From: Paracoccus albus
GTDB taxonomy: Bacteria; Pseudomonadota; Alphaproteobacteria; Rhodobacterales; Rhodobacteraceae
Assembly (NCBI RefSeq): GCF_027913035.1
Contig: NZ_CP115775.1
Coordinates: forward strand, 806,001-870,000
Direction: 5' to 3'
Length of the DNA: 64,000 nt
Shown: one piece after another, positions 7,357-16,866 of the stretch
Layout of the letters: every line of letters begins with the position of its first letter
How positions within the stretch are numbered: the first letter of the stretch is position 1
Notes under the pieces: generated by a model
Databases searched by the model: none
What the model was told of the DNA's origin: nothing
The model's input: only the letters and a program-made list of their open reading frames with translations
Made by a program: the position numbers and the translations under genes

Positions 7357-7386
7357 AACCCCGGCCCGATCATGCGGGCCGGGGTT
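7357..7386 (-). terminator. Strong terminator hairpin of the 5'-nucleotidase gene
   Basis: AACCCCGGCCCG and CGGGCCGGGGTT form a perfect 12-bp GC-rich stem with a 6-base loop, 15 bases past the stop codon of the minus-strand gene and followed by a short T-rich stretch in that direction. Confidence 0.85.
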
Positions 7387-7401
7387 CAGATTGGCCCAGC
7401 C

Positions 7402-9057
7402 TTATTGAGCAGCCGGGGCTTCTTCTGCTGTACTTTCAGCGTCTGTGGCATCAGCGACAGTAATGCGGCCGTCGGTTTCCGGGGCGAAGTCGGGCCCTTG
7501 TTTGGCGATGTATTCCGCCAGAACATCCGCCAGGTCCGGGCCGAAATCATAGGCTTTCATGCCGTTTGTGGCAAAAACCTCATATCCGTCGCCGCCGCTG
7601 CGCATGTAGTTGTTGGAAACGATACCGTAATCTGCGCCCTCATCAATCGGGGCCCATTCGCCATCCGCCATGACCTGCACATCGCTGATCCGGCTGCCCG
7701 GTTCCGCCGCAGGATCGACGGTGTATTTCAGGCCCGCGACCTGCGAGAAACGACCTGCCTCTTCCTCGATCTGGCTTGCACCGTTTTCAAGCGCTGCGAC
7801 CACGTCAGAGCCCTTCAGAACAAAGGTAGACAATGTGTTCTGGAAAGGCAGGACAGAAATCACCTCGCCCATCGAAATCGGTCCGGCATCAATCGAGGCA
7901 CGCAGACCGCCGCCATTCTGGATTGCGATCTGGATTCCCTGATCCTTGACCCGGTCCAGCATGGCATCGGCAACCAGCGATCCCATGACACATTCCCGCG
8001 CGCGGCAATCGGCGCGGTCGGCACCGATGGGCGTTGCCGTTTCCGCGACCAGCTTGTTTTTCAGCTCTTCAATCGGCGCGCCCAGTTCTTTGATACGGGC
8101 AAGTATCTCGGCATCCGGTTCGACGGAATTGTCTATCAGGATCGGCTCACCCTCTGCCGCGATCACCTTGCCTTCGTCGTCGAAGGTCAGCTTCAGATGC
8201 CCCAGATATTTGCCGTAGGATGCGGCCTGAACCACCGGAACCTGCGTTCCATCGGCACCGGCGACCATCGTGGGATACGGCCCCTCTGCGCTGTCATCGG
8301 TGCTGGACAGGTAGGTGTGCGAGTGACCGCCGACAAGTGCGTCAAGCCCCGGCACTGCCGCCGCAATTTCCTGTTCGTGACCATAGCCGATATGGGTGAC
8401 GGCGATGATCTTGGTCACGCCTTCCTCGGTCAGCTTTTCGACATCGGCGGTAATCCCTTCAATGTCGTCCTGAAAGATCAGCGCGTCACCTGGAGAACTG
8501 ATTTCCGGTGTATCCATCGTCGTGCCGCCAACCAGACCAATCGTTTCCCCCCCGACCTCAACAGTGGTCGAGCGCAGCAGCTTGTCTTTCAATACATTCG
8601 ACTGGCTGGCGTCGATATTGGCTGAGATGATTGGAAATTCTGCCCGCTCGATCAGTGCCGCGAGTGTTTCCGGCCCATCGTCAAATTCGTGGTTGCCGAC
8701 GGCCATCGCGTCGTAGCCGAGCTTGTTCATGAACTCTGCCGTGTCTTCGCCCTTATAGGTCGTATAGAACAGGCTGCCCTGAAACTGATCGCCCCCATCC
8801 AGCAGGATCACCGGCTCACCCGCCGCTTCGAACTCGGCCCGCAATTCGGCAATCTTGGTCGCAAGCCGCGCGGTTCCGCCAAAGCATTCGCCGGCCTCCT
8901 CGGTTTCGGCATCGCAGGTCGAATCGTATTTGTTGATCGATTCGACGCGGCTGTGGAAGTCGTTCGTGTGCAGGATGTGCAGCACCGAATCTGCCTTGGC
9001 GGTGCCGGCGGTCAGGGCCAGCACGGCGGCAGAGGCCAGAAGACGGGTCTTGGTCAT
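7402..9057 (-). CDS. Periplasmic 5'-nucleotidase / UshA-family metallophosphoesterase
   Basis: 551 residues with a Sec signal peptide (about residues 1-22, cleavage after GTAKA). The N-terminal calcineurin-like domain shows every dimetal motif: HTNDFHSR, GGDQFQGS, GNHEFD, VTHIGYGHE and GGHSH. The C-terminal 5'-nucleotidase domain carries NGGGLRASI and the substrate-stacking region near NNYMRSGGDGY. It should hydrolyse extracellular nucleotides to nucleosides and phosphate in the periplasm. A negatively charged, Ala-rich tail ends the protein. Monocistronic: its own terminator follows and a GGAG ribosome site precedes the ATG. UshA or a cyclic-phosphodiesterase (CpdB-like) specificity cannot be told apart here. 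Confidence 0.93.
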   Translation of the reverse strand: MTKTRLLASAAVLALTAGTAKADSVLHILHTNDFHSRVESINKYDSTCDAETEEAGECFGGTARLATKIAELRAEFEAAGEPVILLDGGDQFQGSLFYTTYKGEDTAEFMNKLGYDAMAVGNHEFDDGPETLAALIERAEFPIISANIDASQSNVLKDKLLRSTTVEVGGETIGLVGGTTMDTPEISSPGDALIFQDDIEGITADVEKLTEEGVTKIIAVTHIGYGHEQEIAAAVPGLDALVGGHSHTYLSSTDDSAEGPYPTMVAGADGTQVPVVQAASYGKYLGHLKLTFDDEGKVIAAEGEPILIDNSVEPDAEILARIKELGAPIEELKNKLVAETATPIGADRADCRARECVMGSLVADAMLDRVKDQGIQIAIQNGGGLRASIDAGPISMGEVISVLPFQNTLSTFVLKGSDVVAALENGASQIEEEAGRFSQVAGLKYTVDPAAEPGSRISDVQVMADGEWAPIDEGADYGIVSNNYMRSGGDGYEVFATNGMKAYDFGPDLADVLAEYIAKQGPDFAPETDGRITVADATDAESTAEEAPAAQ

Positions 9058-9219
9058 CAGAAACTCCTTCGAGGGTACGTCATCAGAACGTCACGATACT
9101 GATACATTGCCGCGCACGATGCGGCGCGTCAAACGTGGAAGTGATAACGGCGGAATGCAAAAGCCTTATGACGGTCGCAGCCCCTTGACCGCGCGCCGCC
9201 AACAGCCGAAATACGCGCC

Positions 9220-9555
9220 ATGATGATCTACAAGGTGCTTCGCAGCCCCGAATGGCGACAGCTTCAGGATCAGGGCGAAACGGCGGGCGCGCCGGTCGAC
9301 CTGGCCGATGGCTATATCCATTTCTCTACCGCTGACACACTGGCCGGAACGCTGGACAAACACTTCGGCGGTGAGGACGGTTTGTGGCTGCTGGGCTGTG
9401 ATGCCGATGCCTTGGGCGAAGCCTTGCGGTGGGAGCCTTCGCGCGGCGGTCTGCTTTTTCCGCATCTTTATCGAGCCCTTGTCCTGCAAGAGGTCACTTG
9501 GGCACGCCCTCTGCCTCTTGGACCAAACGGGCATGAGATCGGAGAACTGCCGTGA
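9220..9555 (+). CDS. DUF952 family protein
   Basis: A 111-residue protein matching the DUF952 family: it starts MMIYKVLRS, has the characteristic DGYIHFSTA segment and a [15 protein letters not shown] stretch. The function of the family is unknown; the fold is thought to resemble ADP-ribosyl-related or glutathione S-transferase-like small enzymes, which I cannot verify. The stop codon overlaps the pyrD GTG start, so the two are translationally coupled, an arrangement common in Rhodobacteraceae. ATG at 9223 is an alternative start. Confidence 0.88.
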   Translation: MMIYKVLRSPEWRQLQDQGETAGAPVDLADGYIHFSTADTLAGTLDKHFGGEDGLWLLGCDADALGEALRWEPSRGGLLFPHLYRALVLQEVTWARPLPLGPNGHEIGELP

Positions 9556-10613
9556 AGATGGTCGAACGCGTCGGCCTGCGCTTTCTTCACCGCCTGCACC
9601 CGGAATCCGCACATGACCTGTCGCTGCGCGTTCTGTCCAGTGGCCTGGTGCCAATGCCGGGCGGGCCAGTCACCTCTCCCCGGCTGAAGACGCGCATTGC
9701 CGGGATGGACCTGCCCAACCCGGTCGGGCTGGCTGCTGGCTTCGACAAGAATGCCCGCGTCGTCGGCAATCTTATGCGGGCGGGTTTCGGATTTATCGAA
9801 TGCGGGGCCGCAACGCCGCGACCACAACCCGGCAACCCAAAACCTCGTCTGTTCCGCCTGCGCGATGATCAGGCGATCATCAACCGGTTCGGGTTCAATA
9901 ATGACGGTGCCGAAGCGATTGCCGAGCGGTTGTCGCGGCGAAAGGCCGGTATTCCGGTCGGGCTGAACATAGGCGCCAACAAAGACAGCCTCGACCGGGC
10001 AAAGGATTTTGCCGAAGTGGTACGCGTGGCAGGGCTTGCCGCCGATTTCCTGACGGTCAATGTGTCCTCGCCGAATACCGAACGGCTGCGGGATCTTCAG
10101 GGTGCGGACGCGCTGACGGGGTTGCTGCGAGATGTGATGGCCGCTCGCGACGCCTTGTCCGAACATCGGCCCGTATTCCTGAAAATTGCGCCCGACCTTG
10201 ATGATAACGGGCTTGCCGACATTGCCAATATCGCGAATTCGGTTGGGGTGGACGGCATTATCGCGACGAATACAACATTGTCGCGCGACGGAATTTCCGG
10301 GCCGCATAGCAATGAAGCAGGCGGTCTGTCAGGTCGCCCGCTATTTGAACGCTCGACCCGCATTCTTGCCCGCCTCTATCGTATGACGGGCGGACGGATA
10401 CCGCTGATCGGCGTCGGCGGCATCGGCGATGTCGAAGACGCGTGGCAAAAGATCCGTGCCGGGGCAAGCGCGGTTCAACTGTACTCGGCCCTGATCTATC
10501 ACGGTTTTTCCTTGACCGCTGAAATCGCGCGCGGCCTAGATGAACGTGCGGCGGGCGAAGGGCTGACCAGCCTTTCGGAACTGACCGGGACGGGGGTCGA
10601 GGATTGGATCTAG
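9552..10613 (+). CDS. pyrD: Dihydroorotate dehydrogenase (quinone), class 2
   Basis: 353 residues from a GTG that overlaps the preceding stop (GTGA); the ATG at 9558 is an alternative. It oxidizes dihydroorotate to orotate at the inner membrane with quinone as acceptor, the fourth step of pyrimidine synthesis. The N-terminal helix is the membrane and quinone tunnel element of class 2 enzymes. FMN-binding and catalytic motifs are visible: [28 protein letters not shown], the class 2 catalytic Ser in [12 protein letters not shown], and the phosphate-binding [12 protein letters not shown]. Confidence 0.97.
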   Translation: MKMVERVGLRFLHRLHPESAHDLSLRVLSSGLVPMPGGPVTSPRLKTRIAGMDLPNPVGLAAGFDKNARVVGNLMRAGFGFIECGAATPRPQPGNPKPRLFRLRDDQAIINRFGFNNDGAEAIAERLSRRKAGIPVGLNIGANKDSLDRAKDFAEVVRVAGLAADFLTVNVSSPNTERLRDLQGADALTGLLRDVMAARDALSEHRPVFLKIAPDLDDNGLADIANIANSVGVDGIIATNTTLSRDGISGPHSNEAGGLSGRPLFERSTRILARLYRMTGGRIPLIGVGGIGDVEDAWQKIRAGASAVQLYSALIYHGFSLTAEIARGLDERAAGEGLTSLSELTGTGVEDWI

Positions 10614-11234
10614 GATCTCTGTCGCAGTCCAGACCCGGTGCAAGTAACATTCGTCGTGTTCGCCTCTGACGGCCGGTTCGCTAGCGGGCGCACTCGATAC
10701 CTGCGCAGATTTTGACCTTCAGACCCGGCTTCGCTTGGATCCATATGGAAAGCTGCCGGTTTTTTGGGGGGCGCTATTCGACCCACGTCCCGATCTCTAT
10801 TTGATTTCAAGTTGCTGCAGCTTGAGGTTGCTGAGGCATGCGTGTGGCGTTTCTAGGTTGCCGTTCACCTGATAGTCATAACCGTCACGCAATCCTATCA
10901 TTTCACTTCCGCTAAGAAACAGCCAACGATCTGCAAAGAGTCCTGACGACAGACAGAACCAGAACTCAGTCGATGGCGGAATCCAAGATGCGGACACGCT
11001 TAGCTTTCCGTTGAAATCGGATACGGATCGGCACCGCATGAAGTCCACACCATGCTTTTGCCTGCGTCAGCGGCCGCAATGATCACGCTTACGCTCTTCT
11101 GCAACCTAATCGTATCCAAAGAATTCCGGTTATACAGCAGTACCGAAGCCGCGCCGGCGCTACGCCGTTAAAGCGGCGTAACGCGATCTTGTGCTACCAA
11201 ACCATGTGGCGTTCCGCGAATGGTCAAGCCTTGC
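10614..11234. other. Intergenic region, no recognized gene
   Basis: About 620 bases between pyrD and the Hint-domain gene, whose 3' ends converge. An 83-codon frame on the minus strand (10797-11048) begins at a GTG with a poor ribosome site and has no resemblance to a known family; it may or may not be real. No clear terminator for pyrD was seen. Confidence 0.45.
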
Positions 11235-14012
11235 TCAGTTCAAGCAAAGTTCCTCAATTGCGCGGCGGCGGTTTTTGGAGAGGCGCTCTGCGATCTTCCG
11301 GCCCTTCGCACCCTTTATGAGCGGGCGCACCGATGGCGGAATAGCATTCCCGTCAAGGCTGGCCCGCAGTTCAGGAAAAATCCCCAGAATTTCGGAAACT
11401 GAGGCTTCCGGCAGCGTCTTTGCGGTCTGTTTGCCGAAATAAAGCGTCTCTGTCGGCGTGCCGTCGGCGAAGACGACCTCGTGCTGGTCACACATGAAGT
11501 GGACGTAAGTCACGCTGTCCATATCGTCGGCAATCTCGATACCTGGAAGACCGGCGAGTTGTTTCGCTGCAACCAGGCATTCTGCCGATCCGGCAACCCT
11601 TAGTGCAACTTTGTTGCGCAGCAGAATGCGGTGCTGCTGGCTGACCAGAAGGTCATTGGCTGGAATGTTGCGGCCAAGCGCACCTGCACGGATCATGACA
11701 GGCCGAAGGTTCGGGCTATCCTGCATTTGCTGGCGGTCGAATTCGCGCAGGCCAGTCCACCGGACCGGCTGCAGGCCGCGATCCATCGTCTTGACCAGAT
11801 CACCCGGCGCAAGATCGGCCGCGCGGACAGGGCCTTCCGAGGTGTCGATCATCGTATCGGCGGTGAAGCATATGACACCGACAATTTCGAAGTTGTCGGT
11901 ACGGAACGTATCGCCGCCCGTTAAAGTAACGTCCCAGCGACCGCCGTCATCGAGACCAGCGTTAATCACCGATTCGTCCGTGACGCCAACGGTGTAGACT
12001 GGACCCGAAGGAGAATTCCTGATCATCGCGCCGTTTTCGAGCAGCAACGTATCGACACCGCTGCCGGCGTTCAAAGAAGCGGAGGCTTGAGACCCAGTGC
12101 CAAGCGTCGAGTCGTTGCTGACGAAAACAAAGTCGTTTCCGCCGTCAAAGCTGGAAGTGTCTTCAATATATGTACCGTTCTGAACATATAGCGTATCGTC
12201 GCCATCGCCCAAAGATACTCTATTTGGGGAAGTACCGCCTGCGATTGTCGCCTTATCGAGGACGATGGACCCGCCACCTTGCATCCGAGCGATGTTGACA
12301 TCGTTGACCTCGGCGTTGGTGATCGAAATGTCATATGTATTCAGAGTACTATACGTCGCTTGAGCATGGTTTATAGCATCGGACAGCGTAGAGCCGTCGA
12401 TCTGAATTTCGTGGTGTCCATCACCTAGCTGGACAACTCCGCCTACCGATGCCCCATTTTCTACGACGATTGACGTATCGCCATCCGCCAGGTGGATCAA
12501 ACCCGTGACAGTCGAGTCGTCCAGAACCAGCGTATCGCCGCCAGTGCCTCCGCCGCCCCCCGAAATGTTTCCGGATATCGTAGAGTTCGTAAGCGACATC
12601 GTGACATCGCCGGTATTACCCGGAGGAGTGGATCCATTGTTCTCGCGATAAATCCCGCTCGAGATGCTGGAGTCGTCTATAATGACTGTTGAAGGCTGGC
12701 CCGCGTCGTAACGAAGCTGGCCGTCCACCGTCGAGTCGGTGAAGCTAAGACTGTTTTCGCCGACATGCTCGTCAAGGTTGATATTACCTGTCCTTGACCC
12801 CGTAACATTCAGCGTCACACCAGAATCAACATTGAAGGACGTGAAGTCGTCCGTGATATCGTTCACAGTACTGTCTGTGATATCCACATCAACATCTGCG
12901 CCGGTTCCAATGCGGACCTGTCCGCCGACGCTGCTGCCGTTCAGAATGTCCAGGCTTTCGGTTCCGCCGCCGATATCTGTTCCCGACCAGCCGAGTTCAA
13001 GATTGCCGGTTACTGTCGAGTTGTCGATCGTAACGCTATCAATTCCTTCGCCGGTGCTAATCTCGGTAGCTGTGCTTCCGCCTGCTACTGTAATCTGATC
13101 GTCGCCATCGCCAGAACTAACCGCCTTAAGGCTGCTGTTGTTTGAGACCAGTGCAGCATTGTTGCCGTTGTGAAGCGATACGTTGCCACCAATCGAACTG
13201 TTTGAAGCTGTAAAGGTGTCATCGCCATTGAGACCACCTTCTACATAGCCCCCGACTGTAGAGCCAGTAATCGACAGTGTGGCATGACCCTCACTTCCAG
13301 GTGCCGGCGCGGTTCCAGTAGCGACCCCCCAGTTTTCACGATCAATGGAACCTGCAACGCTTGAGTCGATCAGCTCGATCGTTGCTGTGGTCGCCGCATC
13401 ATAGTAGATATTCTGAGACAGCGTTGAGTTTTCGAGCCGGATACTGCTGCCGTTGACATGATCGTCAATGCGGACATATCCACCTTCCGAGTCCGTCATG
13501 TTGAGCGTTATGCCCGTATTTCGGTCAGCGCCAATGTCGTCGCTAAAATTGCCGAATTCGCTGTTATTCATCTCAACAGAGAGACCTGCACCGGTGTTGG
13601 CGAGGATATCTGAGACAGTACTGTTGCTAAGATTGATCTCTTCGGTTCCGAGAGTTTCGTCCGCACCGTTTGTATCGGTCATGTCTATGGCCCGGGCGCT
13701 GCTCCCAGTTAACGAAATTGTATCAATTCCGTCGCCAGCAAATATATGGCTGTTAATAGTGCTGTTTGTCGCCTCGATATAGTCGTTGCCATCGTGCAAA
13801 TAGGCACTTCCCGTGACCTGCGTCGCGGAAACGCTGGCATTGGTGATCGTCACGCGGTCGTCGCCGTCATAGAGGTTAATGTTATTGGCCCGCTCACCTG
13901 ACGTTAGTGTCACTCCGGGGCTGCCGGTTACCGTGACATCGGTGCCTGAAGTGCCACCAGTTGCATCAACGGAGACGCTGTCCCCACCAGTGGTTCCTGT
14001 GATGTTGGCCAT
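11235..14012 (-). CDS. Beta-repeat surface protein with C-terminal Hint_2 domain
   Basis: 925 residues. Residues ~1-700 are a long array of Thr/Ser/Asp/Gly-rich repeats (patterns like SxVxGNIxL, GDGDDxIxV, ENSTLSQNI) typical of a parallel beta-helix, with no signal peptide. From residue 713 a Hint_2 domain follows: CFTADTMIDTSEGPVRAADL, RPVMIRAGALG, LLVSQQHRILL, then YVHFMCDQHEVVFADGT. Hint domains share the fold of inteins and Hedgehog autoprocessing domains; Cys715 is in the nucleophile position. Family members are common in Rhodobacteraceae and are thought to be secreted or surface proteins. It is divergent from the pseudo-deformylase gene. The gene is more AT-rich than its neighbours, hinting at transfer. 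Confidence 0.88.
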   Translation of the reverse strand: MANITGTTGGDSVSVDATGGTSGTDVTVTGSPGVTLTSGERANNINLYDGDDRVTITNASVSATQVTGSAYLHDGNDYIEATNSTINSHIFAGDGIDTISLTGSSARAIDMTDTNGADETLGTEEINLSNSTVSDILANTGAGLSVEMNNSEFGNFSDDIGADRNTGITLNMTDSEGGYVRIDDHVNGSSIRLENSTLSQNIYYDAATTATIELIDSSVAGSIDRENWGVATGTAPAPGSEGHATLSITGSTVGGYVEGGLNGDDTFTASNSSIGGNVSLHNGNNAALVSNNSSLKAVSSGDGDDQITVAGGSTATEISTGEGIDSVTIDNSTVTGNLELGWSGTDIGGGTESLDILNGSSVGGQVRIGTGADVDVDITDSTVNDITDDFTSFNVDSGVTLNVTGSRTGNINLDEHVGENSLSFTDSTVDGQLRYDAGQPSTVIIDDSSISSGIYRENNGSTPPGNTGDVTMSLTNSTISGNISGGGGGTGGDTLVLDDSTVTGLIHLADGDTSIVVENGASVGGVVQLGDGHHEIQIDGSTLSDAINHAQATYSTLNTYDISITNAEVNDVNIARMQGGGSIVLDKATIAGGTSPNRVSLGDGDDTLYVQNGTYIEDTSSFDGGNDFVFVSNDSTLGTGSQASASLNAGSGVDTLLLENGAMIRNSPSGPVYTVGVTDESVINAGLDDGGRWDVTLTGGDTFRTDNFEIVGVICFTADTMIDTSEGPVRAADLAPGDLVKTMDRGLQPVRWTGLREFDRQQMQDSPNLRPVMIRAGALGRNIPANDLLVSQQHRILLRNKVALRVAGSAECLVAAKQLAGLPGIEIADDMDSVTYVHFMCDQHEVVFADGTPTETLYFGKQTAKTLPEASVSEILGIFPELRASLDGNAIPPSVRPLIKGAKGRKIAERLSKNRRRAIEELCLN

Positions 14013-14352
14013 CTTTTAACTCTCGAATCGATTATGCGTCATTGCTGGTGGGGACTTAACCTAAATTATCCACTCAGACCGTATCGTTTTGGCTGCTTAC
14101 GCCTGTATTTTTGTATAGTTTTCCGTTTGTTGTCATATATTTACCTCAATAATTTTAATGCTTGACATTCTTAAAATGTTGTAGATAGCACCACGAGGCG
14201 CTTAATTTTCCGTGCAATTCTCGCAAATTCGATCCCGGCGTATCGTCACTGCGGCAGGTTCCCGTAAGTCATTGACAACTTGAAAGAGTTCGTTTTTCTG
14301 AGAGCTGATGTGGTATAATTTTAACCATGTTTGAAATGACAGGGATCGACGC
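14013..14352. promoter_or_regulatory. AT-rich divergent promoter region
   Basis: 340 bases between the divergent Hint-domain gene and the pseudo-deformylase gene. The stretch 14090-14200 is notably AT-rich for this genome. It must carry promoters for both directions; one clear extended -10 element is listed separately. Silencing by a nucleoid protein would be plausible but is not shown by the sequence. Confidence 0.5.
14311..14319 (+). promoter_or_regulatory. Extended -10 promoter element TGGTATAAT
   Basis: TG-N-TATAAT is a perfect extended -10 box, 33 bases before the ATG at 14353. A TTGACA at 14272-14277 is too far away (36-base spacer) to be its -35 partner, so the extended -10 would have to act with a weak -35. 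It would drive the two-gene unit. Confidence 0.6.
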
Positions 14353-15636
14353 ATGACTACCCCATATCTCCGCTATGACGACCTGCGGTTGCTCAGGGTC
14401 AATGCGCAGGTAAAACACGACGAGCCTGCCGTGGCCGCTACGGTGCGAACGCTGATTGCCTATGCCATGCAGGGTGGTCTTTCCGTGCTGTCAGCGCCCG
14501 TCGTCGGCATCTCCGAACAGATCGTCATCCTGAAGTCTGACACCAGCTATATCGAGATGCTGAACCCCACTGTCGTGCGGGCAGAGAATTTTGAGTTTTT
14601 GGCGCATGAAGCGACAGTCCTTGCCCCGAATGTCACTTTTCCGGCGTGGAGGCCCGGCAGGATTGTTGTGAAATGCCAGCGTCTCGATGGTCGTGTCATT
14701 GATGCCACCGTTGAGGGCGAGAAAGCGCGCCTCATCGCGCAGCATCTGGAGTATATGCGTGGCGCAACGCCTGTGACGCGAATTAGCCCGTTTCAGCGGC
14801 TTGTCGCGGCAAATGTTGCGAGCTGTGTCGATTTGCAGCAGGCTTTCATGCGCGAAACGGTTGCACCGCTTGCCGGCGACAAAGCGCCAGAGCCGTTCAA
14901 GCTTTACAGAGCCGAAGACGGCCTTTTGCGATATGCATTGGCGACCGAGAGGGGCCAGATTACTTCGGTGGTGGATGAGGCAAATCCATACACCTGCCAG
15001 AACGACCGCCAAAGCGGGATCCTGTCGGTACTCGGTTTGGTTTCGACTGGCGCGACCGTGCTTATTGATCGCCTGACTACGCCGCTGTTCCCGCTTATGG
15101 CGGCCGAATTGCGTGGGGATCTGAGCCATTGCGTTTGTGATCCTGAACCCGACGCCATTGCGCTCGCGAAACGTCTGATGCCTGAGTCGGTTCAGAATGT
15201 GGTATTCGAAGCCGCTGCATTGCCAGACCATGCCGCCAAGCTGGCTAAGCGTTCAGTTGGCGCGGTTTTGTCGGATGTGCCACTGGGATTGCTCGTCGAA
15301 AGCAGTGAAAAGAAGATCGAGGCCTATTTCCGCCCGATAAGCAAGGCGTTGACATCGAACGGCTTCGTTGCACAATATGTTGGGCCTCAGTCAACGCTGA
15401 TCGCGAAGGTTCAGGCAGCAATGCTGCGGATATTCCCCGACGTGTATGTGCGCGACCTGCCAAGCGGTAGTATCGTGGTCGGCGCGCGCACTGCATTCGA
15501 AGACAATAAAGTAGTGCCCAATAGTCTGCTGATACGCCCCCGGCCTATTGAGATCATTCCCGCAGCAACGCCGCCCTTGTCGCTTACGCATGTTCGCAAA
15601 GATACCGATGCCGAAGCAGAATGCGAGATCGCCTGA
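14353..15636 (+). CDS. Inactive peptide-deformylase-like domain fused to a degenerate spermidine-synthase-like domain
   Basis: 427 residues. Residues 1-150 align along their whole length with peptide deformylase: VLSAPVVGISEQIVIL (46-60) for motif 1, EMLNPTVVR (68-76), EATVLAPN (86-93) for EGCLSIPE, KCQRLDGRVIDATVEG (107-122), and QHLEYMRG (130-137) for QHExDHxxG. The metal Cys is Thr88, the catalytic Glu is Leu132 and the second metal His is Met135, so deformylation is very unlikely. Residues ~185-380 look like a class I methyltransferase/spermidine-synthase fold (SVLGLVS, CVCDPEPDAIALAKRL, AVLSDVPL, AAMLRIFPDVYV, PSGSIVVGART) but lack the glycine-rich SAM motif. It is followed 3 bases later by a glycosyltransferase. 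The domain assignments are mine by eye; the function is unknown. Confidence 0.65.
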   Translation: MTTPYLRYDDLRLLRVNAQVKHDEPAVAATVRTLIAYAMQGGLSVLSAPVVGISEQIVILKSDTSYIEMLNPTVVRAENFEFLAHEATVLAPNVTFPAWRPGRIVVKCQRLDGRVIDATVEGEKARLIAQHLEYMRGATPVTRISPFQRLVAANVASCVDLQQAFMRETVAPLAGDKAPEPFKLYRAEDGLLRYALATERGQITSVVDEANPYTCQNDRQSGILSVLGLVSTGATVLIDRLTTPLFPLMAAELRGDLSHCVCDPEPDAIALAKRLMPESVQNVVFEAAALPDHAAKLAKRSVGAVLSDVPLGLLVESSEKKIEAYFRPISKALTSNGFVAQYVGPQSTLIAKVQAAMLRIFPDVYVRDLPSGSIVVGARTAFEDNKVVPNSLLIRPRPIEIIPAATPPLSLTHVRKDTDAEAECEIA

Positions 15637-15639
15637 AAC

Positions 15640-16866
15640 ATGAAGATTCTATTGGCGCACAATGCCTATCTCGGGCAGTTTCAGCATTTTGGCCCGTGGC
15701 TGAAAGCCCGCGGTCACGACGTTATGGTTCTACATCGAAACGATGTGCCCAAGGATGCCGATCTGCCGCGCGCGCAATTCAGGGATGCCCGGCACCGCGC
15801 GCAGCAACAAGAGCGGATCTTGCAGGAGATCGAAAACGCGCTCTGCTCTGGCATGGGGTCGGCGGCGGGTGCGATAGCGCTGCGGGATCAGGGATATAGC
15901 CCCGATATCATTATTTCGCATTGCGGTTGGGGGACGGGACTGTTCCTGAAGGAAGTCTGGCCCGAGGCGGTCTATATCGCCTATCACGAATGGTACTATA
16001 ATCTGGATGCGCTTTCCCCGGCCGACCAAATTCAGCCCCTGACGCGAGACCAAATCCTGCAATCCGGGCACAACATGGCGCGCAATATGCCCATCGTTTC
16101 AGAGTTCGTTCATGCAGATGCCTGCTGGAGCCCGAACAGATTTCAGGCAGGGCAGTTTCCGCGTCACCTGCGCGAGAAAATTGTCATCACGCATGACGGT
16201 GTCGACACCTCGCTCAATAAGCCAATTCCGAATGCGAAGATCAACTTTCCCTGGCTTGATCTCAGTAGCAGCGACAAGATCGTGACTTATATTGGTCGCG
16301 GGTTCGAGCCGACGCGCGGTTTTCCAACTTTCATGGAAGCCGTCAAGAAGGTGCAAGAAAAGTCTGCCGACGCCCAGGTCGTTATCGTCGGAAGTAATCG
16401 TGTCGCATATGGCGAAGCGTTGTCGCAGGGGGATAGCTGGCTTCACCGAATGCTGGACGATCTGGATATTGACCTGTCCCGCGTCCACATCACTGGAACC
16501 ATTGAACTGCCCGATTTGCGCAAGGTTCTGGCTGCGTCTTCGGCGCATGTCTATCTGACGGTGCCGTTTGTTTTGTCTTGGTCGATGATGGAGGCGATGG
16601 CGATCGGCTGTCCGGTCATCGCGAATGATTTGCCCGCGACCAGCGATATTATCACCAACGGCGAGAACGGATTCCTTGTCACAACCAACGATGCCGACGC
16701 GTTGGCCGATCGGATCTTATTCTGCCTCGACAAACCGGAAATGATGAAAAAAATCGGGCGAAACGGCAGGAAGTCCATTGCCGAGCGTTTTGAAATGGAC
16801 ACCGTCTTCTCGGAGCGTGAAAAGATGATGGAAGACTTGCTGAGGACGCAGCGCAATCACCTGTGA
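15640..16866 (+). CDS. GT4-family glycosyltransferase
   Basis: 408 residues with the GT-B layout. The N-terminal acceptor domain starts MKILLAHNAYLGQFQHFGPW and has the SHCGWGTGLFLKEVWP and YHEWYY segments typical of GT4 family members with a Glyco_trans_4_3 N-terminus. The C-terminal nucleotide-sugar domain shows GRGFEPTRGFPTFMEA, PDLRKVLAASSAHVYLTVPF and the E-x7-E region SWSMMEAMAIGCPVIAND. It starts 3 bases after the pseudo-deformylase gene, so the two are co-transcribed. Donor and acceptor sugars cannot be told; the surface protein encoded divergently next door is one conceivable target. Confidence 0.9.
   Translation: MKILLAHNAYLGQFQHFGPWLKARGHDVMVLHRNDVPKDADLPRAQFRDARHRAQQQERILQEIENALCSGMGSAAGAIALRDQGYSPDIIISHCGWGTGLFLKEVWPEAVYIAYHEWYYNLDALSPADQIQPLTRDQILQSGHNMARNMPIVSEFVHADACWSPNRFQAGQFPRHLREKIVITHDGVDTSLNKPIPNAKINFPWLDLSSSDKIVTYIGRGFEPTRGFPTFMEAVKKVQEKSADAQVVIVGSNRVAYGEALSQGDSWLHRMLDDLDIDLSRVHITGTIELPDLRKVLAASSAHVYLTVPFVLSWSMMEAMAIGCPVIANDLPATSDIITNGENGFLVTTNDADALADRILFCLDKPEMMKKIGRNGRKSIAERFEMDTVFSEREKMMEDLLRTQRNHL

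Noticed and set aside
7372..8625. 417-codon open frame on the plus strand
   Set aside because: It lies opposite the 5'-nucleotidase gene, which has all catalytic motifs and a signal peptide. The product of the opposite frame has no family resemblance.
10797..11048. 83-codon frame after pyrD
   Set aside because: Weak start, no family resemblance; kept only as a note in the intergenic entry.
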